Positions 35,115-43,539 of a DNA stretch of 64,000 nucleotides are shown here, in pieces. Under the pieces are notes generated by a model. It ran no database searches, was not told the DNA's origin, and was given only the letters and a program-made list of their open reading frames with translations. The stretch's first letter is position 1. Each line of letters starts with the position of its first letter. The translations under genes and the position numbers were made by a program. This DNA is from an uncultured Bacteroidota bacterium (GTDB taxonomy: Bacteria; Bacteroidota; Bacteroidia; Flavobacteriales; Flavobacteriaceae), in contig CACKBZ010000001.1 in assembly GCA_902598525.1 (NCBI GenBank), positions 62,001 through 126,000 of the forward strand, in the 5' to 3' direction.

Positions 35115-35669
35115 TTACTTCCACTTTATATTGCATCCTATACTAGGTTTCTGAAGTTTTGTATTATCCTTTCCTGATACAAGGCATTCAATTGCATTTT
35201 CTATGTCAGCCCCATCAGATAAAGTATCATTACCTGGTCTTGAATCGTCTAGTTGACCTCTATAAACTAACTTTAAATTTGAATCATAGACATAGAAATC
35301 TGGTGTACATGCAGCATCATATGCTTTGGCAACATCTTGAGATTCGTCATACAAATAGGGAAAAATAAAGTCATTCTCTATTGAATTTATTTTCATTTTT
35401 TCAGGACTATCATCAGGATAATTTTCAGCATCATTACTTGAGATTGCAATAAACTTAATATCATCTCCATGATACTTTTTGGAAATTTTTGTTATTGTTT
35501 GATTAACGTGTTTTACATAAGGACAATGATTACAAATAAACATGATAACTGTACCAATTTTCCCTTTATATTCTTTTAGACAAATATCAGTTTCCGAGTT
35601 AACGTCTCTAAGATTGAAATCAGGAGCTTCAGATCCGAGCGAAATCATATTTGATGGAGTTCTAGCCAT
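35115..35669 (-). CDS. Thioredoxin-family (redoxin) protein
   Basis: 184 residues. The N-terminal LGSEAPDFNL is the AhpC/TSA-redoxin opening, followed by the active-site CNHCPYVK with Cys46 and Cys49 and an ACTPDFYVYD segment containing the cis-proline and one extra Cys. The CPYVK type is common among cytoplasmic proteins called 'thioredoxin family protein' in Bacteroidota; peroxidase activity is not established. No signal peptide is seen. It is first in the pair with the dehydratase. Confidence 0.85.
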   Translation of the reverse strand: MARTPSNMISLGSEAPDFNLRDVNSETDICLKEYKGKIGTVIMFICNHCPYVKHVNQTITKISKKYHGDDIKFIAISSNDAENYPDDSPEKMKINSIENDFIFPYLYDESQDVAKAYDAACTPDFYVYDSNLKLVYRGQLDDSRPGNDTLSDGADIENAIECLVSGKDNTKLQKPSIGCNIKWK

Positions 35670-35829
35670 AAAAAAACATATTATTTACTAAAAGTAAAAA
35701 AAACAGATAATTTTAAAAACCAATATTTGAAAAAATGATTACTAAACTTCTGTATATGGAAATATCAATGTAAGTAGAAACTCTGGTTAACTTTTTCTAT
35801 ATTTATTAATTAACTTAAAACAAATTAAT
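35670..35829. other. 160-bp AT-rich divergent intergenic region
   Basis: This gap separates the redoxin gene (-) from the NTF2-like lipoprotein gene (+). Neither strand has a strict TAnnTTTG box; TATATTTA near 35800 is the closest on the plus strand. No hairpin, repeat or short conserved ORF was recognised. Confidence 0.5.
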
Positions 35830-36321
35830 ATGAAAAAGTATATTTTACTTATTGCAATCATGATTGTCTCATGTGATACACCAGTTGAAGAGACTCAAGG
35901 TTTTGGTTTTTGGGCCGGAGATGAAAATGAAACATTTGTAGCTGGACCATCAGAAACAACTGAATTATATAATCAGTTTATCGATGCTCATAATAATCAA
36001 GATGTTGAGGCAGTAGGAGCACTTTTATCAGATGATATTGTTATATATTATTCAGATGGAAATGTTGTTGAGGATAAAGCTACTCATTTAGAGGGACTTC
36101 AATCATGGTTTGAAGAAACTAATCCATCTTTTAATCCTTTTTGGGGTATGCCCTATGTTGGAGTAGATAATGGTGAAACATGGATGATAGCTGGACATCA
36201 AACTGTAACAACAGTGGATGGCGTTGAAAGTTCAGCAGGAACAATGTTAGATATTCAATTTACAGATGGGCTAGTGAGTATTATAATTATCTACAGCAGA
36301 GCTACTCAGCCTTCAGAATAA
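35830..36321 (+). CDS. NTF2/SnoaL-like domain lipoprotein
   Basis: 163 residues. Lipobox IVSC places the lipidated Cys at residue 15. A short linker leads to an NTF2-like fold: LYNQFIDAHNNQDVEAVGALLSDD is the family's helix pair and IVIYYSDG the first strand. Such domains often bind small ligands or serve as catalytic cones, but no catalytic residues can be assigned. It begins a plus-strand series running to acs; DUF456 follows by 4 nt. Confidence 0.72.
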   Translation: MKKYILLIAIMIVSCDTPVEETQGFGFWAGDENETFVAGPSETTELYNQFIDAHNNQDVEAVGALLSDDIVIYYSDGNVVEDKATHLEGLQSWFEETNPSFNPFWGMPYVGVDNGETWMIAGHQTVTTVDGVESSAGTMLDIQFTDGLVSIIIIYSRATQPSE

Positions 36322-36325
36322 TAAA

Positions 36326-36823
36326 TTGGATTTATTCTTATTAATAATAGGTTTCCTATTCTGTCTAATTGGAATAGTTGGAAGCTTTTTACCAATAATA
36401 CCTGGCCCAGTAACTGCTTGGCTAGGTATTTTACTTTTAAATTTAACTTCAGTAGTTGAGTTTAACCTAAACTTTGTTTTAATAACTCTGACTGTTGCAG
36501 TATCCGTAGGTATTTTAGATTACTTAATACCAATACTGGGTGTAAAAAAGCTTGGGGGTACAAGATCTGGACAGATAGGTACAACAGTTGGACTTATTTT
36601 ATCACTAATTATCCTTGGGCCTATTGGGATTATTATAGGGCCATTTTTAGGTGCTTTACTTGGAGAAATGACAAATAATAAATCTTTCAACAGATCACTT
36701 AAACCTGCATTTGGATCATTTATTGGAGTAATTGCTGGAAGTATAATTAAATTTTTAATAAGTCTTAGTTTTCTATTTTTCTATTTTGATATTTTTTGGG
36801 GATACAGAGAAAGTTTTTTTTAA
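36326..36823 (+). CDS. DUF456 membrane protein
   Basis: 165 residues starting at TTG 36326, the only start that retains the conserved first helix. The LIIGFLFCLIGIVGSFLPIIPGP opening (read in two parts) and the glycine-rich GGTRSGQIGTTVG and LGALLGEM loops match DUF456. About four helices are predicted. The function of the family is unknown. The gene lies 4 nt after the NTF2-like lipoprotein. Confidence 0.85.
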   Translation: MDLFLLIIGFLFCLIGIVGSFLPIIPGPVTAWLGILLLNLTSVVEFNLNFVLITLTVAVSVGILDYLIPILGVKKLGGTRSGQIGTTVGLILSLIILGPIGIIIGPFLGALLGEMTNNKSFNRSLKPAFGSFIGVIAGSIIKFLISLSFLFFYFDIFWGYRESFF

Positions 36824-36856
36824 ATTTCATAAATTGAATAATTCAATAAAAAAAAA

Positions 36857-37339
36857 TTGAAAAAGTTTCAACGAAAATATTTTGCCTCATGGACTGACCT
36901 TGATCCCAATTGGCATGTTGCTAATCATGCTTATATAAAATATGCAGCTGATACACGTGTTTCCTTCTTCTCTGAACTTAAACTTGATAGAGATAAATTT
37001 AATGACTTAAACATTGGTCCTGTATTGTTTTACGAACACATGCACTATTTTAAAGAGATAATGATGGGTACTGAGTTTTCAGTAAATGTAGAGATAGATG
37101 GTTACAGTGATGATGGTCGATTTTTCACTCTTTTCCAAAATTTTTATGACATTGAAGGAAATCATTTGGCTCATCTTGATTTAGCTTTTGGAATCATTGA
37201 TACTAAACTTAGAAAACTTGTTTCTATGCCAAAAGATTCATTTGAAATTTTTAGGTTAGGTCCAAAATCTAAATCATTTAAAATAATTACAAAAGAAGAT
37301 TTGAGGAAGCATGGAAAGTTTCCGGAAAATAAATCATAA
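36857..37339 (+). CDS. Acyl-CoA thioesterase, hotdog fold
   Basis: 160 residues starting at TTG 36857. WTDLDPNWHVANHAYIKYA has the 4HBT-type layout, with the catalytic Asp of the usual DxxxHVNN pattern at the DPNWHVAN position. YEHMHYFKEIMMGTEFSV follows as the second strand. It should hydrolyse acyl-CoA thioesters; chain length is unknown. It sits upstream of the acetate uptake and Acs genes, though a 49-bp gap separates it. Confidence 0.82.
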   Translation: MKKFQRKYFASWTDLDPNWHVANHAYIKYAADTRVSFFSELKLDRDKFNDLNIGPVLFYEHMHYFKEIMMGTEFSVNVEIDGYSDDGRFFTLFQNFYDIEGNHLAHLDLAFGIIDTKLRKLVSMPKDSFEIFRLGPKSKSFKIITKEDLRKHGKFPENKS

Positions 37340-37388
37340 TATTTATAATGTCGTGTAATAGTTATTTAACTTCAAACAAATAGAGAAA

Positions 37389-37631
37389 ATGAAAGAAAAA
37401 TATTGGCAAAAAAACTTATTCTACCTTAGAATACTCTTAACAATATGGTTTATTTGCTCTTTTGGTTTTGGTATTCTACTTGCTGAAGAGTTAAATAAAT
37501 TTTACTTAGGCGGCTTCCCATTAGGCTTCTGGTTCGCACAACAAGGATCAATTTACATATTTGTTATTCTAATTTTTATATATGTTTATTTAATGAACAA
37601 GCTAGATAAAAAACATAATCTCAAGGAATAG
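37389..37631 (+). CDS. Sodium:solute symporter small subunit (DUF4212)
   Basis: 80 residues with two membrane helices (about 15-32 and 50-70). YWQKNLFYLRILLTIWF and the middle GGFPLGFWFAQQGSIY are the DUF4212 signature. Proteins of this kind are encoded directly before a VC_2705-type SSS transporter, as here, 2 nt upstream. It is thought to be an accessory subunit of that transporter. Confidence 0.92.
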   Translation: MKEKYWQKNLFYLRILLTIWFICSFGFGILLAEELNKFYLGGFPLGFWFAQQGSIYIFVILIFIYVYLMNKLDKKHNLKE

Positions 37632-37633
37632 TC

Positions 37634-39301
37634 ATGGATGCTCAATTTTGGACATACTTGTTAGTTGGGGTAACTTTTTCACTTTACATAGGAATAGCTA
37701 TTTGGTCAAGAGCACAAAGTACAAAGGAATTTTATGTAGCTAGCGGTGGAATCCATCCTGTATTAAATGGAATGGCAACTGCAGCTGATTGGATGTCGGC
37801 TGCTTCTTTCATCTCGATGGCAGGTATAATTTCATTTTTAGGTTATGGTGGATCACAATATTTGATGGGATGGACTGGAGGCTATGTTCTGTTGGCACTT
37901 TGCCTAGCACCTTATTTAAGAAAATTTGGGAAATTTACAGTACCAGATTTTATAGGAGAAAGATATTATTCAAAAAATGCTAGAACAATAGCATTAATAT
38001 GTGCAATTTTTGTATCATTTACTTATGTTGTAGGTCAGATGAAGGGAGTTGGAGTTGCATTTTCTAGATTTCTTGAAATACCGTATGATCTTGGAGTAAT
38101 AATTGGTATTGGGATTGTTTTTTTCTATGCCGTCCTAGGAGGTATGAAAGGTATAACTTATACTCAAGTAGCCCAATATTGTGTTCTAATTTTTGCTTTT
38201 ACAGTGCCTGCAATATTTATATCACTTCAAGCAACAGGGAATCCGATACCTCAAATTGGATTTGGAAGTAAAACTATGGATGGAGTTTATCTTTTAGAGA
38301 AACTAAATCAACTATCTGTTGATTTAGGTTTTGATAAGTATACTGATATTAATCAGAATACATTAATCAATGTATTTTTTATTACTGCTGCATTAATGTT
38401 TGGAACTGCTGGATTACCTCATGTAATTGTAAGATTCTTTACTGTACCTAAAGTAAGAGACGCAAGAATTTCAGCAGGATGGGCATTATTGTTTATATCA
38501 TTTTTATATACTACTGCTCCGGCAGTTGCAGCATTTGCAAAAGTTAATTTAATCAATACTGTATCAAATGCAAAATATTCAGAAGTACCAAAATGGTTCA
38601 AAAACTGGGAGAATACAGGCTTACTTCAATTTGATGATAAAAATTCAGATGGTATAATCCAGTATGTAGCTGATGAGGAAATTAATGAGTTAACAATTGA
38701 CAGAGATATAATGGTGTTAGCAAACCCTGAGATTGCAAATTTACCAGCATGGGTAATTGGACTTATTGTAGCAGGTGGACTTGCTGCTGCACTGTCAACT
38801 GCAGCAGGTTTGCTTCTTGTTATTTCAACTTCAATTTCTCATGATCTTCTAAAAAAGAATATAAATCCTAATATTTCTGAGAAAGGAGAATTATGGGCAG
38901 CTAGAATATCTATTGCAGTAGCAGTTGTTGCTGCTGGGCTTGCTGGATTAAATCCTCCTGGATTTGTCGCTGAAGTTGTTGCATTGGCTTTTGGTCTTGC
39001 TGCATCTTCTTTTTTCCCTGCTATAATTCTTGGTATTTTTGACAAAAGAATGAATAAGGAAGGAGCATTATCTGGAATGTTAGTAGGGGTAGTCTTTACA
39101 ACTATATATATATTTTATTTCAAACCACAACTTGGCGGTCCTGGGTTACCTCAAAATTATTTGTTCGGAATATCACCTGAGGGAATTGGTACTATTGGTA
39201 TGATAATTAACTTTATTGTATCTTTAATAGTATCAAGATTAACAAAACCAACACCTGAAAATATCAAGGAATTAGTTGAAAGCATAAGATATCCTAAATA
39301 G
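37634..39301 (+). CDS. Sodium:solute symporter, VC_2705-type (acetate/monocarboxylate uptake likely)
   Basis: 555 residues with about 13 membrane helices. FYVASGGIHPVLNGMATAADWMSAASFI (quoted here as family start), the TVPDFIGERYYS loop and the HVIVRFFTVP loop are of the SSS acetate/solute class. An extra hydrophilic segment around residues 310-365 holds an EF-hand-like DKNSDG (335-340). The adjacent acs gene, 2 nt downstream, and the DUF4212 subunit suggest Na+-coupled acetate or short monocarboxylate import. Substrate is inferred from context. Confidence 0.88.
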   Translation: MDAQFWTYLLVGVTFSLYIGIAIWSRAQSTKEFYVASGGIHPVLNGMATAADWMSAASFISMAGIISFLGYGGSQYLMGWTGGYVLLALCLAPYLRKFGKFTVPDFIGERYYSKNARTIALICAIFVSFTYVVGQMKGVGVAFSRFLEIPYDLGVIIGIGIVFFYAVLGGMKGITYTQVAQYCVLIFAFTVPAIFISLQATGNPIPQIGFGSKTMDGVYLLEKLNQLSVDLGFDKYTDINQNTLINVFFITAALMFGTAGLPHVIVRFFTVPKVRDARISAGWALLFISFLYTTAPAVAAFAKVNLINTVSNAKYSEVPKWFKNWENTGLLQFDDKNSDGIIQYVADEEINELTIDRDIMVLANPEIANLPAWVIGLIVAGGLAAALSTAAGLLLVISTSISHDLLKKNINPNISEKGELWAARISIAVAVVAAGLAGLNPPGFVAEVVALAFGLAASSFFPAIILGIFDKRMNKEGALSGMLVGVVFTTIYIFYFKPQLGGPGLPQNYLFGISPEGIGTIGMIINFIVSLIVSRLTKPTPENIKELVESIRYPK

Positions 39302-39303
39302 AA

Positions 39304-41196
39304 ATGCAAAGAATAAAAACCTTATCTGAATATTTCAAAAAATACGAATTAAGCGAAAAAGATCCTGCAAAATTTTGGTCTCAAATTGCTGATTCATTTT
39401 TATGGAAAAAAAAGTGGGACAATGTCCTTGAGTCGGATTTTGAAAATGCAGATTTTCAGTGGTTTAAAAATGCTCAATTAAATATTACTGAAAATATTTT
39501 TGAGAGAAACCTTTCTCAAAGAGGGGATAAGACTGCAATTATTTGGGAGCCAAATGATCCTAAAGAGTCACCGACATATTTATCATACAAAGAACTTTAC
39601 AAGCAAACATGTACTTTTTCTAATGCTCTTAGAAGTAAAGGAATTAAAAAAGGAGACAGAGTAATTATCTATATGCCAATGGTACCAGAGGCAGCTATTG
39701 CCATGCTTGCTTGTGCAAGAGTGGGAGCAGTTCACTCAGTTGTTTTTGCAGGTTTTTCTGCTGCATCTTTAGCTGATCGAATAAATGACTGTGAAGCAAA
39801 AATGGTATTAACATCTGATGGAAACTTTAGAGGTAATAAAACAATTCCTGTTAAAGATGTAGTTGATGAAGCTCTTGAAAAATGTTCGTCAATAGAAAGT
39901 GTTATTGTGTTAGAAAGGACAAAACAAAATATTAATATGGAGGACGGCAGAGACTCTTGGTGGCATGAATGTATTGAGGATCAGCCTAAAACGTGTGATT
40001 CAGAAGTCATGGATTCAGAGGACTTATTATTTATCTTATATACATCAGGTTCAACAGGTAAGCCAAAGGGTGTTGTTCATTCTTCAGCTGGATACATGAT
40101 ATACTCTTCGTATACATTCTTAAACGTATTCCAATACGATGAAGACGACATTTATTGGTGTACTGCTGATGTAGGATGGATTACAGGACATTCTTATATT
40201 GTATATGGGCCTTTGCTATGTGGAGCTACTACAGTAATGTTTGAAGGTGTTCCAACATATCCAAATGTTAGTCGTTTTTGGGATATAGTGGATAAGTATA
40301 AGGTAAACCAATTTTATACAGCACCAACCGCAATTCGAGCTCTTCAAGCTCATGGTCTTGAGCCACTTGAAAATAATTCACTAGATTCATTGAAAGTTAT
40401 TGGATCTGTAGGAGAGCCAATAAATGAAGAAGCATGGCATTGGTACCATGATAATGTTGGTAAAGGAAAGTGTCCTTTAGTAGATACATGGTGGCAGACT
40501 GAAACTGGTGGAATAATGATTTCAGCACTTGCGGGAATAACTCCTAACAAGCCAGCTCATGCCTCACTGCCATTACCAGGTATAATACCTGTAATTGTTG
40601 ACGCGGAAGGTAATGAATTAAATGGAAATAATGTTCAAGGTAATTTATGTATTAAATCTCCTTGGCCATCTATCATTAGGACTACATACGGAGATCATAA
40701 AAGATGCATTAGTACTTATTTCTCACATTATAAAGGTATGTACTTTACAGGTGATGGAGTAAAAAGAGATCATGATGGATACCTAAGAATACTTGGTAGA
40801 GTTGATGACGTAATTAATGTATCTGGTCATAGAATGGGAACAGCTGAAGTTGAAAATGCTATTAATGAGCATGAAGATGTAATTGAATCAGCTGTGGTTG
40901 GATATCCACATGATATTAAAGGTGAGGGAATATATGCATATGTTATTGTAAGTACAAAATTAAATGATGATGAAATTAAGAACCAGATAATAAATGTTGT
41001 AAGAAAAGTTATAGGGCCAATTGCAAAACCAGACAAAATTCAAATTGTTAGCGGTTTACCCAAAACCAGATCAGGTAAGATAATGAGAAGAATCCTAAGA
41101 AAGGTTGCAAGTAATGATTTCCAAAATCTTGGAGACACATCTACCCTTCTAAATCCTGATGTTGTTAAAGAAATTATAGATGGAGCTATTATTTAA
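39304..41196 (+). CDS. acs: Acetate--CoA ligase
   Basis: 630 residues, an AMP-forming ligase of Acs length. The P-loop-like YTSGSTGKPKGVVH motif, the WWQTETGG core, TGDGVKRD and the C-terminal lysine motif RSGKIMRR (usual acetylation and catalytic Lys) are all visible. It makes acetyl-CoA from acetate via acetyl-AMP. It ends a symporter-acs unit. Its stop lies inside a 14-nt palindrome that also contains the murF stop. Confidence 0.96.
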   Translation: MQRIKTLSEYFKKYELSEKDPAKFWSQIADSFLWKKKWDNVLESDFENADFQWFKNAQLNITENIFERNLSQRGDKTAIIWEPNDPKESPTYLSYKELYKQTCTFSNALRSKGIKKGDRVIIYMPMVPEAAIAMLACARVGAVHSVVFAGFSAASLADRINDCEAKMVLTSDGNFRGNKTIPVKDVVDEALEKCSSIESVIVLERTKQNINMEDGRDSWWHECIEDQPKTCDSEVMDSEDLLFILYTSGSTGKPKGVVHSSAGYMIYSSYTFLNVFQYDEDDIYWCTADVGWITGHSYIVYGPLLCGATTVMFEGVPTYPNVSRFWDIVDKYKVNQFYTAPTAIRALQAHGLEPLENNSLDSLKVIGSVGEPINEEAWHWYHDNVGKGKCPLVDTWWQTETGGIMISALAGITPNKPAHASLPLPGIIPVIVDAEGNELNGNNVQGNLCIKSPWPSIIRTTYGDHKRCISTYFSHYKGMYFTGDGVKRDHDGYLRILGRVDDVINVSGHRMGTAEVENAINEHEDVIESAVVGYPHDIKGEGIYAYVIVSTKLNDDEIKNQIINVVRKVIGPIAKPDKIQIVSGLPKTRSGKIMRRILRKVASNDFQNLGDTSTLLNPDVVKEIIDGAII

Positions 41197-41201
41197 ATAA
41201 T
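41188..41201. repeat. Perfect 14-nt palindrome holding both acs and murF stop codons
   Basis: ATTATTTAAATAAT is self-complementary and spans the 8-nt overlap of the convergent acs and murF genes. T-runs follow on the plus strand. The stem is all A/T, so it is a weak candidate for a two-way terminator. Confidence 0.4.
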
Positions 41202-42460
41202 TTTTCTAGCTTAACCCCCCTTGACCCTTTAACCAAAATATTCATATTTTTTAAATTCTTAAATGAATCAGATTGTGCTAACTCATGGGTATTTAAAAAT
41301 TTAAAAAAATATTCTCCATCAGTATTACACTTTGAAAAATTATCACCTACTAAATAGACTTTGTTGTAATCTTTGTTTGTAACAAAATCAACTATTTTTT
41401 GATGTTCTTGATCTGAGTACTCTCCAAGTTCAAACATGTCTCCCAATATTAATACTCTGTTTTTTATATTTTCAAAATTTGATATAGCTGCTAACATGCT
41501 TGTAGGGTTAGCGTTATATGCGTCTAAATAAATCTTATTACTATCAGAAATTAAAATTTCAGACCTATTAGAGTCATTTAAAAATTTATTAAGTCCTTCT
41601 TGAATTTCTTTATTTGATAAGTCAAGGAACTTTCCAATTGTAATACTTGAAGCCAAATTTGAAAAGTTATATTCACCGTATAGATTTGAATTAAATTCGT
41701 ATCCATCAATTTTAAGTTTCAAAGATGAATTATCTTTTTTGTACTCAAATGTAAACTCTGAATCTTGGCTGCTTCCAAAAGTTAATGCAAGATCTCCTTT
41801 ACAATTTTCTACCTGTAATTTATCATCATTATTTAGAATTATGTGACCATAGTTTTCTGTTAAATATTCATACATCTCAGTTTTACCTTTTATAACCCCT
41901 TCAAAACTTCCAAAACCCTCAAGATGAGCATACCCGTAATTCGTAATTAATCCTATATCTGGCATAGCAATTTCACATAATCTTTTTATTTCTCCAACAT
42001 GGTTAGCACCCATTTCTATAATAGCAACATCAATATCATCTTTTATATTAAGAAGTGAAAGTGGAACTCCTATGTGATTGTTCAAATTCCCTTTTGTCTT
42101 GATTACATTATACTTTTGAGAAAGGATTGAATAGATTAGATTCTTAGTGGTAGTTTTACCATTACTACCAGTAATTCCAATAACTTTTGTATCAAATAGA
42201 GATCTATGATGATTACTTAAATCTTGAAGGGCTCTTAGACTGTTCTCTACATAAACAATATTATCATGAATGTCTTTTTGCTCAACATCGTCAACAATTG
42301 AAAACTTTGCACCTTTTTCAATTGCTTCCATTGCAAAAGCATTACCATCAAAATTATCTCCTTTTAACGAAAAATACATTTCATCTTTATTAATTTTCCT
42401 TGTATCAATAGACACACCTGAGCAGGAATTGAAAAGAGAATATAATTTTTGAGTGTCCAA
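41189..42460 (-). CDS. murF: UDP-N-acetylmuramoyl-tripeptide--D-alanyl-D-alanine ligase
   Basis: 423 residues starting at TTG 42460, which keeps the conserved MDTQKLYSLF opening. Mur-ligase features are SIDTRKI, the ATP-binding GITGSNGKTTTKN, and the late DAYNANPTSM segment typical of MurF. It adds D-Ala-D-Ala, the Ddl product, to the UDP-MurNAc tripeptide. It appears monocistronic, diverging from pdhA and overlapping acs at its 3' end by 8 nt. Confidence 0.95.
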   Translation of the reverse strand: MDTQKLYSLFNSCSGVSIDTRKINKDEMYFSLKGDNFDGNAFAMEAIEKGAKFSIVDDVEQKDIHDNIVYVENSLRALQDLSNHHRSLFDTKVIGITGSNGKTTTKNLIYSILSQKYNVIKTKGNLNNHIGVPLSLLNIKDDIDVAIIEMGANHVGEIKRLCEIAMPDIGLITNYGYAHLEGFGSFEGVIKGKTEMYEYLTENYGHIILNNDDKLQVENCKGDLALTFGSSQDSEFTFEYKKDNSSLKLKIDGYEFNSNLYGEYNFSNLASSITIGKFLDLSNKEIQEGLNKFLNDSNRSEILISDSNKIYLDAYNANPTSMLAAISNFENIKNRVLILGDMFELGEYSDQEHQKIVDFVTNKDYNKVYLVGDNFSKCNTDGEYFFKFLNTHELAQSDSFKNLKNMNILVKGSRGVKLEKLFK

Positions 42461-42493
42461 CCTAATTTTATTGCAATATACTAAAGAAATCAG

Positions 42494-42501
42494 TATTTTT
42501 G
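42494..42501 (+). promoter_or_regulatory. Predicted pdhA promoter (-7 box, with -33 TTG at 42471-42473)
   Basis: TATTTTTG fits TAnnTTTG, with TTG 20 nt upstream at the right spacing for a -33 element. Transcription would start near 42505, giving a leader of about 32 nt before ATG 42537. Confidence 0.6.
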
Positions 42502-42536
42502 CTGCGTCTTTTGATTACAGACTTCAACTATATAAT

Positions 42537-43538
42537 ATGAAAAAAATTACTGGAAAGACTTATTTAGATTGGTATGAAAATATGCTTTTATGGAGAAAGT
42601 TTGAAGATAAACTTGCTGCTAAATATATTCAACAAAAGATAAGAGGTTTTCTACATCTTTATAATGGCCAAGAGGCAGTTCTTGCTGGATGTCTACATTC
42701 CATAGATCCTAAAAAGGACAGAATGATTAGTTCATATAGAAGTCATGTTCATGCAATAGGTTTAGGAGAGGATCCAAAATTTGTAATGGCAGAATTATTT
42801 GGTAAAGCAACTGGTACATCGGGAGGTTTGGGTGGCTCAATGCATATTTTTTCAAAAAAATATAATTTTTTTGGAGGTCATGGAATTGTTGGAGGTCAGA
42901 TTCCGTTAGGCACTGGAATTGCTTTTGGTGATAAATATTTTAAAAGAGATAGTGTTACTTTATGTTTTCTAGGAGATGGCGCTATTAGACAAGGAGCATT
43001 TCATGAGTCAATTAACCTTGCTGCTTTATGGAAACTACCTGTTATATATATAGTTGAAAATAATGGTTATGCCATGGGAACATCAGTAGCAAGAACAACA
43101 AGTCAGGAGGATCTTTGGAAATTAGGTGAGCCATACGAAATGCCTTCAATGCCAGTGGATGGTATGGATCCAGTTAAAGTTGCAGAGGTAATTGATAAAT
43201 GTGTAAAACATGCCAGAGCTGGAAAGGGCCCTTCACTTCTCGATGTAAAAACTTACAGGTATAGAGGTCATTCCATGTCTGATGCTCAGCAATATAGAAC
43301 TAAAGAAGAAGTTGAAGAGTATAGAAAGATTGACCCAATTACTCAGGTTGAAAAAATTATTCTCTCAAAGAAATATGGAACTAAATCTGACATTGAGAAG
43401 ATTGATAAAAAAGTAAAAAAAATAATTGCAGAGTGTGAAGAATTTTCAGAGTCATCTCCATTTCCAGATACTGCTGTTATGTATGATGTTGTTTACGAGC
43501 AAAATGATTATCCATTTATTAAACATAAATTAGATTAA
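42537..43538 (+). CDS. pdhA: Pyruvate dehydrogenase E1 component subunit alpha
   Basis: 333 residues from ATG 42537; the frame is open further upstream, but the conserved protein starts MKKITGKTYLDWYENM and the promoter lies between. The thiamine-diphosphate motif GDG..NN is present as GDGAIRQGAF through IVENNGYAMG. GHGIVGGQIPLGTG is also typical. It decarboxylates pyruvate and acetylates the lipoyl group of E2. The E2 gene follows 1 nt later; E1 beta is not in the window and must be elsewhere. Confidence 0.95.
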   Translation: MKKITGKTYLDWYENMLLWRKFEDKLAAKYIQQKIRGFLHLYNGQEAVLAGCLHSIDPKKDRMISSYRSHVHAIGLGEDPKFVMAELFGKATGTSGGLGGSMHIFSKKYNFFGGHGIVGGQIPLGTGIAFGDKYFKRDSVTLCFLGDGAIRQGAFHESINLAALWKLPVIYIVENNGYAMGTSVARTTSQEDLWKLGEPYEMPSMPVDGMDPVKVAEVIDKCVKHARAGKGPSLLDVKTYRYRGHSMSDAQQYRTKEEVEEYRKIDPITQVEKIILSKKYGTKSDIEKIDKKVKKIIAECEEFSESSPFPDTAVMYDVVYEQNDYPFIKHKLD

Positions 43539-43539
43539 T

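Noticed and set aside
42453-42536. N-terminal extension of pdhA
   Set aside because: The open frame runs upstream, but the -33 and -7 promoter elements lie inside it and the residues match no PdhA start.
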